Of a stretch of 64,000 nt of DNA, positions 20,839 through 31,768 are shown piece after piece; the first letter of the stretch is position 1, and the number at the start of each line of letters is the position of its first letter. The translations under genes and the position numbers were made by a program. The notes under the pieces are model-generated. The model did not search any database and had not been told where the DNA came from. It saw nothing but the letters and a program-made list of their open reading frames with translations. This DNA is from Aphanomyces cochlioides. Taxonomy: Eukaryota; Oomycota; Saprolegniomycetes; Saprolegniales; Verrucalvaceae. The stretch covers positions 992,001 through 1,056,000 of the forward strand of contig JAHQRK010000007.1 of the NCBI GenBank assembly GCA_019828595.1. The letters are read 5' to 3'.

Positions 20839-21444
20839 TCAAGCGGAGCTAGATGAGAGGGTATTCAAAATGTCTTGGGTATCAACGACCGTAGCAAATT
20901 CGTCGTGCAGTTCCGCCAGGGAGATCTCATGCACGATTTCCGCATCTATTTTGTCTATCCCAAGCTTACTGCCTGGCGCCGTTGGCCGCTCAAACATGGC
21001 AGTACCATCACGAGGAAGGAAGACACGAAAGCCAAGATTGCCAGCCATGCGAACTGTAGTACTTACACAGTGAGATGTCGTGAGTCCAACAACCACAAGT
21101 GTGTCCCATTTATTGTCGCGCAAGAGGCTTTCCAAATTCGTGCCGATAAAGCTCGAGTTGACATTCTTCATGACAACGGGTTCACCAGGGGCTGGCCTTG
21201 CGAAGAGTAGAGGCTCAATACCAGTGGGGTTGCGAGTCGGATGAAAGGGCGAGTCGTCCAAAAGCGAGTGATGATGCACATGAATAACCGGCAGCTCAGT
21301 TTGGCGAAACGCAGCGAGCAGAGCCGTGACATTGGCTTCAAATTCTGGCGTTGACCGCGCCAACGATGAGTATGGTGGTTGATGGAAACCTTCCTGGACA
21401 TCGATGAGGATCAAAGCAGAGCTAGATTTGGGCAGAGCAACCAT
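20839..21444 (-). CDS. Isochorismatase-family cysteine hydrolase
   Basis: 201 residues from MVALPKSSSALILIDVQEGF; the 26 residues upstream look non-coding and are excluded. The family triad is present: Asp in LILIDVQEGF, Lys in VVMKNVNSSF and Cys in TTSHCVSTTVRM. The rest follows the alpha/beta isochorismatase fold: VIHVHHHSLLDDSPFHP, WDTLVVVGLTTSHC, then LAELHDEFATVVDTQDIL. Members hydrolyse isochorismate, nicotinamide, ureidoacrylate or similar amides; the substrate cannot be assigned. Single exon. In oomycetes secreted relatives have been discussed as interfering with salicylate, but this protein has no signal peptide. Confidence 0.9.
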   Translation of the reverse strand: MVALPKSSSALILIDVQEGFHQPPYSSLARSTPEFEANVTALLAAFRQTELPVIHVHHHSLLDDSPFHPTRNPTGIEPLLFARPAPGEPVVMKNVNSSFIGTNLESLLRDNKWDTLVVVGLTTSHCVSTTVRMAGNLGFRVFLPRDGTAMFERPTAPGSKLGIDKIDAEIVHEISLAELHDEFATVVDTQDILNTLSSSSA

Positions 21445-21689
21445 GATGTGCAGAGCGACGAATTTGATTTGCTTTTCGAACAGACGAAACTTAATTAGTG
21501 TTACAACTGTAAATAGTGTCATCGTATACTAAATTATATATGTAAAGTTTACCGTAAATAGAGTGTTCTGATCATTCGGGAGATAAAGTTTGATGCTGTG
21601 AAGCGACCATGGGCGTCGAGAACTTAGTGCTGAAGGGCGTCTCTCAATGCGAGCGAGGTGAAAATCTCATTGTAGATTGAATTGTTTGA

Positions 21690-21943
21690 TCTTCAAAGCT
21701 CGGAGCGAAGCTCAACTTCGCTGAAGAGACGCTAACAGATTCACCAAAGAGTGTCAACTTTCAAACAACGTGGAAACGTGTGAGGAGTCGCTTCTTCAAT
21801 CGTTTCTCCTCAGATGAGAGACGTAGACGCTTCGGTTTCTCTCATCTCTTCTCTTCCGATGGTCTGATATACATGGCCCTAGATCTATTGGTATATCTTG
21901 ATGCGATTCGGCCTTCCTGCCGCCATTTATCTACCGAGCCAAG
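21690..21943 (+). pseudogene. Host ORF interrupted by retrotransposon R1
   Basis: From 21690 one frame is open up to the R1 insertion point (SSKLGAKLNFAEETLTDSPK ... RFFNRFSSDERRRRFGFSH ... LVYLDAIRPSCRHLSTEPS). If R1 and one CAAG copy are removed, it stays open for about 17 more codons beyond 35692 (ELESQMLSSVYCNQF) to a stop. An ATG at 21609 in the same frame (MGVENLVLKGVSQCERG) precedes two stops that could lie in an intron. No family is recognised, so whether it was a real gene is uncertain. Confidence 0.35.
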
Positions 21944-22696
21944 TGTGGCAAAGCGAACCGCCACTCGCGAAACCGATCCAACGCGTAGGTTGGCGCGAAG
22001 ACGAAGAACTATTGGCTGGAAGGTCGCCAATCGCGACGGACGGCGAGTAAATTTCGGTGCCTGATCGTGTGCGAATTATGGCCAAGGAGCGGGCGGCATG
22101 AATGGAAAAGCAGAACACAGCGAGCCAGGGCAATGACTGTCAATAGAGGGAGCCGACCAAGCAGTCAGTCAGTGTTGGTAGCAGGGGACGGGCGTGCGAC
22201 TGAAGTTTATGGCCAATGAAGATGGCGAGCAAGACCTGAAGACCAATCAAGGGAGCAAGAGCGAGCGGATTAACACGCGTGCGTGCGAAGTTAGGAGTAG
22301 CTTAGGAAACAGAGGCAGTAGTTAGACAGAGCTCTTTTTGGCTGGCGTTGAATGAACCTCTAAGTTTGTGGCGTCCCGTCGAGAGAGTTTTAGCGCCAAG
22401 AAGTTTGCAGGAGTTCCGTGGGTCTATCGAAAACCCGCACCGTCAATCGCCCTCACCAACGCCAGTCAACGCTAGGCGTAGCTCGTGGGCAACCGAGCAA
22501 TCAACCCCCCTTCCGGTCCTCCCCACCGTCCTCTCCCCCAGCAGCGGTCGACTGCTGTGGACTTCAACCCACAGCCACGCCTCTCCATTTCCTTCGTTCG
22601 CGTCTGGTTCACCTAAAGCCCCAGGCGACCTCTAACCTTCCACCCCCCTTTTCTTGCGGCGAGAAGCTCGGACTTCACTGATCCGACCATACCACA
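21944..22696 (+). repeat. 5' LTR of R1
   Basis: Begins TGTGGCAAAGCGAACC and ends ACCACA. Its first 50 bases and last 450 match the R2 LTRs, but the middle block (about 21990-22290) differs. Confidence 0.93.
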
Positions 22697-22698
22697 AG

Positions 22699-22717
22699 TG
22701 GTGCCACGAACCGGGAG
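22699..22717 (+). other. tRNA primer-binding site of R1
   Basis: Two bases after the LTR: TGGTGCCACGAACCGGGAG. It begins with TGG, the complement of a tRNA CCA end. Same in R2 at 51072. Confidence 0.8.
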
Positions 22718-22803
22718 GCTGAGCACACGATCGAAGAGATGGTTAAGCCAGTTAACCCTTCTACCCTGCTGTCGGACGCGTCAGCAGACAACCAGACGTC
22801 ATC

Positions 22804-23958
22804 ATGGACGACATAAGCGATGGCGCCGATTCGTGGGATGGAATCGTAGAGCTGACCGATCGTATCCTCGCACGCTTGACCTATTTCGGCGTGAGCATCT
22901 CGGCCCTGAAGAGCAAGTTTGGCAAATTCGCAACCGATTTCCTTGGCCGCGTTGTATCTCGCAGAGGATTGGAGGCAAGGCCGCGGAGTCTCGATACTGT
23001 CCTAGCCACGCCATTCCCGAAGTGCCTCCGTGACATGCAATCGTTTCTGGGCTCGCTGAATTTTTATAGCCGATTTATCGAAAATTACTCGATTTTGGCG
23101 AGCTGCCTGTACGAGATCTCGGACGAAGAGCTGCGCCTGGGCCTGGTATCACCCGCTGCCGTTCGTGCGTTTGCTGACCTGAAGGCCGCTTATTCGTCGA
23201 CACCGCTCCTGCGTCATGCCGATCCTGGCCGAGAGTTCCACATCCTGCTGTACACGACAACTTGGGCGATTTCGGCGACAGTTTGTCAGGACTATGATGG
23301 AGTGCTGCATCCCGTGAGGTTCTGTGGTCGGACTCTGAAGGGCGGCGAGCCGGGTTACGAGGAATGGGCAAAGGAGGCTCTTGCTCTGCTGTGTGCCGTC
23401 AAGGTCTGCTACTACGAGTTGCGCAACATGCAGCTGGTGGTGTATAGTCGCCATGGCCTCTTGAAGTGGATCCTGGCCGACAAGCGTGGCAAAGCCGATC
23501 ATCTGCCCTGGGCCGCGATCCTGTCGCCCTGGACGATTCGCGTGGAACAAGTGGTCGAGTTGGATGAACGATGGGCCCTGCCGATTCGTTTGATGGACAT
23601 ACTGCACCCCCCAGACGCGTCAACCTTGGCCGATATGGATGTGTACAAGCCCAGCAAAGCCAAGGATGTGCAAGTCTCTCAACGGCTAGCCGCCCACCAC
23701 GATTCGACCTCGACGAACGGGCTGTGGTAGTTGCCTTTGACGGTGCTATCAAGGTGAAGGAGAAACTCGGCAGCTTCGGCTTTGTGATCTGGCAGCTGCC
23801 TGGTTGGAGCGTGCTGTGGGCAGAAAATGGCGTCCTCGCCGATGCGACGGTTAACCTTGCAGAGTACAATGGACTGATTGCGGCCTTGGAACGTGCCTTG
23901 GGCCTAAGCCTGGCGAATCTAGTGATTTTCGGAGACTCACGCTTGGTTATCCACCAGG
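22804..23958 (+). pseudogene. R1 pol remnant: RT thumb, first and second RNase H
   Basis: Starts at the deletion junction, just at the DD of the RT box (DDISDGADSWDGIVELTD). It continues through the connection/first RNase H region (EFHILLYTTTWAISATV, PVRFCGRTLKGGEPGYEEWA) to a frameshift stop at 23730. The next frame gives the second RNase H (VVAFDGAIKVKEKLGSFGF, NLAEYNGLIAALERALG, VIFGDSRLVIHQ) up to the MITE insertion. Unlike R2, this copy keeps the AENGVLADATVNLAEYNG part intact and shows the original second RNase H. Confidence 0.85.
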
Positions 23959-23960
23959 TA

Positions 23961-24620
23961 CTACTCTGGTCCGAAATAATTGCTACAGTTACATTCTCTG
24001 CAGAATTTTTTTTCAAAAATAATCGAAATATTCAACGCTGATTGGCTCAGTAAACAGCTTAGGATCTCCTCTTTGATTGGTTAATTTGTGGAAACTACAA
24101 TTCGTCTCCGTTGGCGAGATATGGTGTGTCAAAGTTGACCGACCAGGCGGATAGATCACATTTTTTTCGCTGCGGGTTCACTGTAGGAATTGAACCCAAT
24201 TTAATTACATATCTAGATTCAACATCAAAGATAGATGGTGTTAACATAGCAACACTGCTGGTTCTTGGTGTATAGCCCGGTTGCAGGTCGTCAGAAGGCT
24301 GGATCCTATCAAACCTAGAGATGACTGTCAAACATAGCGCTCTCGCGATGAGAGCCGCCAATAGCCACACCTGACATGCGCTATAACATAACTGACATTA
24401 TACTGACATTAGACTTCGCTATTTCTGTTCTGGGCAAGCAAGATGAACACAGAGAGACCTGTGTCATCGGGACATCAGTGCAGTTTGAATAAAAATATTG
24501 GACATCCTGTGAAATTTTATATACGTTTTTGAGGTTGTATACAAAAACCCATATATCCTCATATCCGGACATACTCAAATCAAGATAAAACAGTGTAGCA
24601 TTTTTTGCGGACCAGAGTAG
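23961..24620. mobile_element. MITE with TA duplication inside R1 pol
   Basis: Inverted ends CTACTCTGGTCCG (23961) and CGGACCAGAGTAG (ending 24620). With mismatches they extend about 27 bases through TGCTACA. TA flanks both sides (23959-23960, 24621-24622). R2 has the uninterrupted site (GTACTGGGGTGG at 56067). 660 bases, no coding capacity. A TA target points to the Tc1/mariner/pogo group. Confidence 0.85.
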
Positions 24621-24622
24621 TA

Positions 24623-26371
24623 GTGGGGTGGATGCAGAGCAAGCAGTCCCATTTACAGAGCTGCCTTGATCGGGTCCGCGCACTATGGGATCGAGCGACT
24701 GGGGTGGAATTTCACCACGTGAAGCAAGAATGGAACGGCGCCGCTGATCTGCTGGCTGGGCTCGCACTGCAAGACCGTGCTGGAGGGCAAGTGCTGGACG
24801 AATCGGTCCTGGAAGAGCTACAGCGACGCAACCTGCTGCCGGAGCTTCTGCATCCCGCCGCTGCCGTTGCAACCCCGATGATTATGACGCTCCAAGCAAA
24901 GTCGACGGAGAAAATGGCCGCCCTGAGACTGGACCGAGTGAGTAAAGCACAAGATCGAGAGAGAGAATTGGCGAATATTAAGTGCTATTTGCGGGGCGAA
25001 GTCAGCCACCTGACTGAGACGGAGTGTCGTTTGTTGCCCAAGTTAGCCGGTCAGTTCGAAATCGGCCAGCGAGGGGCTCTGTACCGCGTCGAGTGGTCGT
25101 CGAAGAGATCGCCAGAAGAGCGCATGCAATGGAAGCTGGTGATCCCGCGAGTCCTGGTCAAGGTGGTGCTGGCTCATTGTCATGACGACGCTCAGGGTGG
25201 ACACGCAAAGTTCCAACGGACGTACGAGCGCGCAAGAGCCCACTTCTATTGGAGAATAATGTATGCCGATACGAAGGACTACGTCGCCGACTGCGCCGTT
25301 TGCAACACGGCTGGGCCACCGCCGAACTTTCGAGCCTTGAGCCCAGGGAACCTCACCCCGGAAGGGCCGTTGGATGTGGTGTGCATGGACGCTGCGACCG
25401 ACATGCCGTTATCCTTCAGAGGGAACACCCAGCTGATTGTCTTTGCCGATGTGCTCGCGGGTTTCAACATGACCAAGGCGACGCCGAATCGGACGGCTCA
25501 CACAGTCGCTCTTGCCTTCGAGGAAGTCGTTTTCCGCCGCTTTGGAGCCTGCCGTGAACTGCGCCATGACCGTGACCCCTCCTTCATGTCGAACGTGTTC
25601 AAGTATTTTTGCGAGATGCTGGGGCAGCGGCAAATGCCGACGTTCGCATACCGTACACAGGCGAATGGCCACGCCGAGCGATCGATCCAAGTGATGGTCC
25701 GTGCCGTGAAGCACTATGTTCAGGATCCGAAGCAAAGAGACTGAGACGACTGGGCTGAGAGACTGGTGTTCGCGATGAACACGTCCGTGTCGGTCGTGCG
25801 CAAAGAGACTCCGTTCTTCCTCATGCACGGATGGGACCCGCAAACTACAATCACTGCGAGCCTGCCGACAGTCCGTGGGGACGCCGAGCCAGAAGCTTAT
25901 CGCTGGCGATTGCAAGTCCACCAGCAGCAAGTGTATTGTCATGCATTGAATCGAGACCTGGTTGCTGCGGCTATTGCTAACCGTGCGCGTCGCCACAACG
26001 AGCAATTGCCTGAAACTGTTGACGAGCGCATCAAAGTGGGTGATGCAGTGTGGCTGTACATCGACCAGGTCAAGCCCGGCGTGAAAGTCAAGTTAGCCCA
26101 CCGCTGGCACGGCCCTTTCCGCGTGTCGTCGCGTCCCAACGATTATTCAAGCGAATTGGAGTCCCGCGTGCGTCATACAGGGAAGGTTTATAGGTTCCAT
26201 GCGGTTGTGCACGATTCTCGGCTGAAGCCACGACGGGTCTACTTAGAACGACCAGTGGAATTGTTGCAAAACGTGCCGGAAATTGACTTTGACGAAGAGC
26301 TAGCTTTACCCGACGACTCATTTCTTGGTGGACGACCCGACCGCGACGATGTACTGGGCTCGCGCCCGTAA
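24623..26371 (+). pseudogene. R1 integrase remnant
   Basis: Continues the second RNase H tail (VEFHHVKQEWNGAADLLAGL), then the H2C2 zinc region and DDE core (VVCMDAATDMP, LRHDRDPSFMS, and NGHAERS, where R2 has NGLIERS). A TGA at 25742-25744 replaces the Trp seen in R2 (RDWDDWAERL). The remaining frame runs 25766-26371 and ends early at TAA where R2 has CAA. Not functional. Confidence 0.85.
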
Positions 26372-26976
26372 GTTGTGGCTGTGCGAAACGTGCGATACAC
26401 AGAAGGCACGAAGGAGTATGAAGTTCAATTTTACCGGGGTGGACCGTGGATATGGGAAGCGCTTGTCAATATGAACTGATTTACGAATTTGAGCGAGTGC
26501 GCCTCGGGTTTGATCGGCTTGCGATGATGGTCCAGGAAGAACTCCACCCGATCGAAGTGGAGGAGACGAAGGACGACGATCAAGCGTAAATCCCAGCCCA
26601 ACGGCGCTCGAAATGGATTCCGATATCCCGGTTCGGCGGTACTTGGGTCAAGTCTCAGCCTAGTGCTTGTGGAGATTCCGGTTCGGAGGCCCCCGACATT
26701 GACATTTATCCCGGTTCTGTAGCGCTTTACTTGGTTGAGATTACTTTGGTATGGTTGGCTTTGTGAGGTGCAGGCGGATCGAATGGCCCGATTATTGGTG
26801 ATGGAATGGAAATTGATTGATTTTGTGATGGGAACGTGCGTATTATGCATTTAGTTACATGTGATTTATGAAGAAAATTGGACGAACATGGTGGTGGGGT
26901 ATTAATTGTTACGCTATACTACAACTAAAAGCTCCACTTCAAGTTCGATGGCCCCAAACTTGGTTGTTGGTTCAGG

Positions 26977-28198
26977 CTAGATGATGCGTGGTTTCTTCTT
27001 GTTTGGGCCCGTGAACTCCTGCTTGTAAGATTGGTATTCGCAGAGGCAGAAGCGCCAAGCTTCGACCCCTTTTGGGCGAGTGGAAAACTCACGACGATAC
27101 AACTTGCCTGGTGGCGGCTGCGGCGCCCACTGACGGTGTTGAGAGCATTGCTTGATTGGTGCCTTGCAGCGAGCCATATGCTTCGTCGTGATCCAGCGGC
27201 ATTGCTCCCCGTGATGGCCATGTCTGCGCTCCGTACAATCCGCCAGCAGCAAAGCACAGTGCCGGTCTTCTTTCCCAGGGTAGCGGTGGTCACACAACTT
27301 CCCGTTCATGGCTTGGTGGTAGCGCTGAGCTTCTGCTGATGTTTTGTCCTCGTATACCCAGTACGATTTCGTCGCGGCTCCTGGGTTCTCCACTATCTCA
27401 TAGTCGGAGTCGTCAGAGTTGTCCACCACGGGTGATATGGGGGCCGCAAAGAGATCATCGTCCTGGTTAGCTGACGGTGTGACTGCTCCGTCAGAATCGA
27501 TCGTCACAGACCCCCGAATGGCTTCACGCTTGCGCGCGACAGGTGAACTTGGCGGCGTGTCAATGGGTCAGCCGAGGCCAATACCCGTGCTGGAAAGATC
27601 CTTGCCACTGGCAGATGCGACAACGATGCCTGATGAGGTCTCAGACCCCTTCGCCCCCGACAAGGCCTTCAGCTACACGAGTTACTTCAACAAGGGCGAG
27701 TGGATGTTAGTACCTGAGCCTCCAGCGCGTCGATTTGCCACCCCTGCGCCTCAATGCGACTCTCCTGCAGTTGAATGAGATTCGCTTGGATCCCCACTTG
27801 CTCCTCGAGAACGCTGATCTGCTGCGTCGCTTGCGCTGTGGCTAGAACGCTTGCTGCGAGTTGGTGACTGCTTCTGAGCAGCAAGGAATGGGTGATGGAG
27901 ATGAACTCTTGACGTGTCCTCGAGTCATGGATCCATCCATGAGCGTTCTAATCAACTGCCGGGAGTTGGCGAGCGTATCAACATCTGCGTGCGTAAGCGA
28001 AGGGAGGTCGACCAACGAAGAGGCAGCTCCGGGGAAGATCCCTTGAAGGCGCAGAGCGTGGTTTCCAAGCTCTGTGGTGAGCTCAGATGCTGCTATGCTC
28101 AAAGCGGCCTGAAGAGACGACATGACGGCTGGCTGAGAAGCGAGCTGGTTGGATTGTGAACTTGATGGCTTGGCTCCGTCTGAGCCCTTTGATGGCAT
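26977..28198 (-). pseudogene. R1 copy of antisense gene C
   Basis: Counterpart of R2 58391-59616. The same 41-nt intron is present (27673-27713, GTACTAAC...GTGTAG). The Cys/His-rich C-terminal part is open (26977-27507, CDHRYPGKEDRHC, HGEQCRWITTKHMARCKAPI). There is a nonsense codon near 27570 (TGA in place of GGA) and a frame change near 27935, so the copy is dead although most codons are conserved. Confidence 0.7.
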
Positions 28199-28521
28199 CG
28201 GTCAGTTGGTTAGAGAGGACGGTGCACAGAATCCGCGAACAAACTGACTCATGAAAGCAATCGACAAACGCTCCTGTATTACGGAGTTTTCGCAAACTGT
28301 ATTATATTATAGATTATATTATAAATATAGTGTTTTGAAGGATCCTTCCAAATCCTATCCTTTTATAATTAAAAATCATAATAAAAGCATTATAGGACGG
28401 CGTCTACAATAAAGCAAGTTGACCTGCATAATATTATATCCTTTAAAATTAAACAAATTCTACAGAATGGCTTTAAAGGGTGTTAAATGAGCACCAACCA
28501 ACTTTCATATTGCAATCTGTC

Positions 28522-29231
28522 ATGGCAAGCGAATGCGAAGGATCGAATAACGCAGCTGAAGACTCCAAATCAAGGAAGACAAGATTCAATTTCAAGGATG
28601 AGCTCGACCTTCTCCTCTTACGCGAAGTACTGGGCGATGACGGCTTGTTCTCGAACAGAGAAAGCCCCATGCGCGACTGTTGGAAGAACATTGCGCAGCG
28701 TTTGCAGCTCAATGGGATGGCGGTAACGACTCACAGCTGTCAAGTAAGGCTTCGACTCATCTACCAGAAGTTCATCGATGACGAGCGACAGTCGAAAAAG
28801 GCTTCAGTTACTCTTATTTGTTACGTCATGCTAATATTTCTAGGTGTTGATGAAGAAAACGACGAGAAGGTCCAGCTCCTCACGGAGTACCATAGTTTGG
28901 TCGAGGAGGCGGCCGCGCTCAAAGAGGCGAAGGCGAACAAGACAAAAAAAGAGGAAGCGGACAAGAAGGCGGCAAAGCGATCCGAGACGCAGCTCTTGAA
29001 TCAATCAAGCCGATTCAAAAGAAGACGGATGACAAAAATTTTTGCATCCACACGCACCTTGAAGCAAATCAAAGAATTCGTGAGCGTCAAACCATGGAAG
29101 ACGAGGCAACCAAGAGACGCAAACTCGATATCGAGGAGAGACAAATCAGCATACAAGAGAAGCAGCTCGAAATCCAGCAGCAAAGCATGGCGCTGATGTC
29201 AGCGCTGTTGGCGCAGTTATCAAAGCAATAA
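28522..29231 (+). pseudogene. Myb/SANT-like accessory protein of element A
   Basis: Starts MASECEGSNNAAEDSKSRKT, then a Myb/MADF-like domain (FNFKDELDLLLLREVLGDDG, ESPMRDCWKNIAQRLQL, VRLRLIYQKFIDDERQSKK) and a Lys/Glu coiled coil. A frame change near 28970 is needed to reach the natural end in a second frame (IRERQTMEDEATKRRKLDIE, then QLEIQQQSMALMSALLAQL, stop at 29231). A segment at 28805-28852 looks like a short intron but does not fix the frame. This is the usual DNA-binding partner of Harbinger transposases. Confidence 0.65.
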
Positions 29232-29364
29232 TAAAAATATTTTTCAAAATAGTTTAGTTTAAACAAGAACAAAATAATTTACCAAAATAGTTCTTCAATA
29301 AAATTGAAATGTATAGGATTATTAAACGAGATATTTTATACACAACGATGAGAGATTTAGATAA

Positions 29365-29639
29365 GGGTGCGTCTGGCAAAATTTCAAAATAAATATGCCA
29401 TTTTCAGCAAAATTGGGATCAACGATTTATGGCATATTCAAAATAGAGGTAAAACCTCCATTTCGTAAAATGGCATTTTGGGAGCCTCCAGTGAGTATAT
29501 CCCAACCAAAAATATTGGATTTGGAGCAAAACTCTTTGAGATAAACAAGTTCATATTTTGACCTCAATTATTGAATTTGGCCTCAAAATGGCATTTTGGG
29601 CCTATTTATTGTAATATTTTCGGTTGCCAGACGGGCCCT
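29365..29639. mobile_element. 275-base MITE, TAA duplication (copy 1)
   Basis: Ends GGGTGCGTCTGGCAA and TTGCCAGACGGGCCC, imperfect 15-base inverted repeats, flanked by TAA at 29362-29364 and 29640-29642. A second copy is at 44629-45359. It lies inside element A. A TAA target suggests mobilisation by Harbinger-type transposase. Confidence 0.85.
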
Positions 29640-30550
29640 AAGCTATATTATGAACAAAATGATATAATTTGACGATAAACGAAATGTATTTTTAAACAAG
29701 TTTTGGATCAAAGCACCAAATACTCTTCAAGCTCAGGTGGATCGACTCCAAAGAAGCGGCTTGTTGGATTGCTGCCCCGCTCGCATGTCAAGCAGTTCGT
29801 CAGAAGCACTCCAGTCAAGTATAGCTTGGCCACTGGCGAGAGAAAGACTTTGATATTCTTTCTGTAGTCAAGGAAGGCCCAATAGCGGAGAACGTCGCCA
29901 AAGCACCATTCTACTGAGACTTGTACAGAGCTCATTCTGGAGTTGTAGAGAGCTTGCTTGGTAGTTAACTTTGCTGCCTTATAGGGACTGAGGAGCCATG
30001 GGCGCAAGGGGTAGGCAGGATCACCGTAGATGTAGTGGCCTTCGGGAACAGCAGCGCGCCAGTTTGAGCCCAGGTTACTTTCGCGGAGAAGGGCTACGTC
30101 ATGTCGACGCCCTTCGATAGGCCCAAACATACTGACGATAAGGCCGTGGGCAATCGTGAGGCTTTGGAACTTGATGGAGTGCACACGTTTATGACCATTG
30201 TAGGCTTGTTCTTGGAAGTACACAGGACGGGCTATTGGGCGAACTGTGCCGTCGACGAAGGCGACACAATCGGTCTCGATTTTGGTCTTGCGAGAGATGG
30301 CAAGTTTAGATTCATGAGCAAGCATAGAGAGACAAGCACTATCGAATTCAATCTTAGAACGATATTTATCATAGAGGATGTTGACGGTATGATTAAGGGC
30401 CAGTTCCAAGTAAAACAAGTATTTGATACAGCCAATCAGAATTCGTTCCGTCTAATAAAATTTTTGATTTCAGTTTATGAGATGGCTGACCTCATAAAAT
30501 GTGACGGGCGTCTCATACTTCGAGAGTGTTGACATTGTCTTCATCTTACA

Positions 30551-31768
30551 ATGAAAGATTCCACCCAATCATACGTGATCCAGCAATCCGTCCTTCGTCA
30601 CCACGCTCCACTCCTTTTCCAGACCATGGAACGCGCAACAATCCTCTGTGCCGTTGTGCTCGCCACCGCTTCCGTTGTCGCTTTAGATGGCCGATCGATG
30701 ACCAAACCCCGAGAGAATGTTTATGCGTTTCGAAGCGAAAAGTGGAGCCGAGTCAAAGCTAGCTCTCGTTCTGAAGGTTGGTTCCATCGCAACCTACGTT
30801 GCAGTCGCGCAACCTACGAAACAATCGTCCAACGTGTTGCCAGCATGTGGTGCAGTGTCCACGAAGCTCTCCATCACAATACTTTCTTCGAAATTGATGA
30901 TCGAGTCGCCATGACGCTGCATTATTTGACCCATGCCGACGGCTATGACCAAACTGCCGAGATATTTGGGACGAGTAAGACTCGTGCCTATTCATACGTG
31001 TGCGAGGTGGTTCAAGTCATCAACATTTGCTTTCTCACCAGTACCGTCCGTTTGCCCAACAACCCTGCCGAATGGGAAGCAGTTCGTCGTGGTTTCGAGA
31101 TGAAGGCAGGTTTTCCAAATTGTTATGGTGCACTTGATGGGAGTTTGATCCCGATCAAGAGGTTTGCAGACTTTGACGGATGGTACTGTCGAAAAGGCTT
31201 CCCTGCCTTCAATATGCAAGCGGTTGTTGACGCAAAGTTGCGCTTTCGATCTTATTCTTTAAGGTCTGGCTCCCAAAACGACAAAGCCCTCTTCAACAAC
31301 TCTCGATTTGGACGAATTTGCCATCTAGTCATTCCTCTTGGTGGATGTTTTGTCGGCGACGCAGGCTACAAGCTATATGAACACGTCATGACGCCATATC
31401 CCATTGTATCCAATATGCCCTGTACTGAGTCTCACTACAACCACATCCACAGCAAGACTCGGATGACAGTGGAGCAATGCTTTGGGTTGCGGAAAAACAC
31501 ATTTCGAATCCACCAAACAGTGTTCCTTCATGACACACCAGAGCAAATGGCTGCTCTAATTACTTGCACGCTGGTACTGCACAATTGGTTTATCGATCTT
31601 GATGTTCACAACATTCATGACGACGACACCCCCATGAATGAAAATTGGATGCACATTGGAGGCGACGAAATTTATCCGAACGAGTTAAACTTAATTGATG
31701 GCGCGCAAGCTGAAGCAACACGTAACAAGATAAGGGACTACTTGTTCATGAATGTAGATACAGACTAA
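30551..31768 (+). CDS. PIF/Harbinger transposase of element B
   Basis: 405 residues from 30551, or 380 from the more likely ATG at 30626 (MERATILCAVVLATASVVAL). DDE_Tnp_4 motifs: YGALDGSLIPIKRF (D1), CFVGDAGYKLYEHV (D2), MTVEQCFGLRKNTFRIHQ (E). The upstream helical region (VAMTLHYLTHADGYDQTAEI FGTSKTRAYSYV) is the usual helix-turn-helix. Single exon, no stop, full length. It ends TAA at 31766-31768, overlapping the stop of the opposing gene. Confidence 0.93.
   Translation: MKDSTQSYVIQQSVLRHHAPLLFQTMERATILCAVVLATASVVALDGRSMTKPRENVYAFRSEKWSRVKASSRSEGWFHRNLRCSRATYETIVQRVASMWCSVHEALHHNTFFEIDDRVAMTLHYLTHADGYDQTAEIFGTSKTRAYSYVCEVVQVINICFLTSTVRLPNNPAEWEAVRRGFEMKAGFPNCYGALDGSLIPIKRFADFDGWYCRKGFPAFNMQAVVDAKLRFRSYSLRSGSQNDKALFNNSRFGRICHLVIPLGGCFVGDAGYKLYEHVMTPYPIVSNMPCTESHYNHIHSKTRMTVEQCFGLRKNTFRIHQTVFLHDTPEQMAALITCTLVLHNWFIDLDVHNIHDDDTPMNENWMHIGGDEIYPNELNLIDGAQAEATRNKIRDYLFMNVDTD

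Noticed and set aside
22348..22681. Plus-strand frames in the LTRs (also 35339, 50740 and 61677)
   Set aside because: They recur in all four LTRs but are Pro/Ser-rich, start in R/U5 sequence and have no independent support. Likely shadows in GC-rich non-coding sequence.
24561..24570. ATATCCGGAC as a further promoter palindrome
   Set aside because: Only a partial match, and it lies within the TA-flanked MITE in R1, not before a host gene.
25249..25557. Plus-strand frame beside R1 integrase
   Set aside because: It is an alternative frame of the integrase; the same shadow occurs in R2 at 56696-57016.
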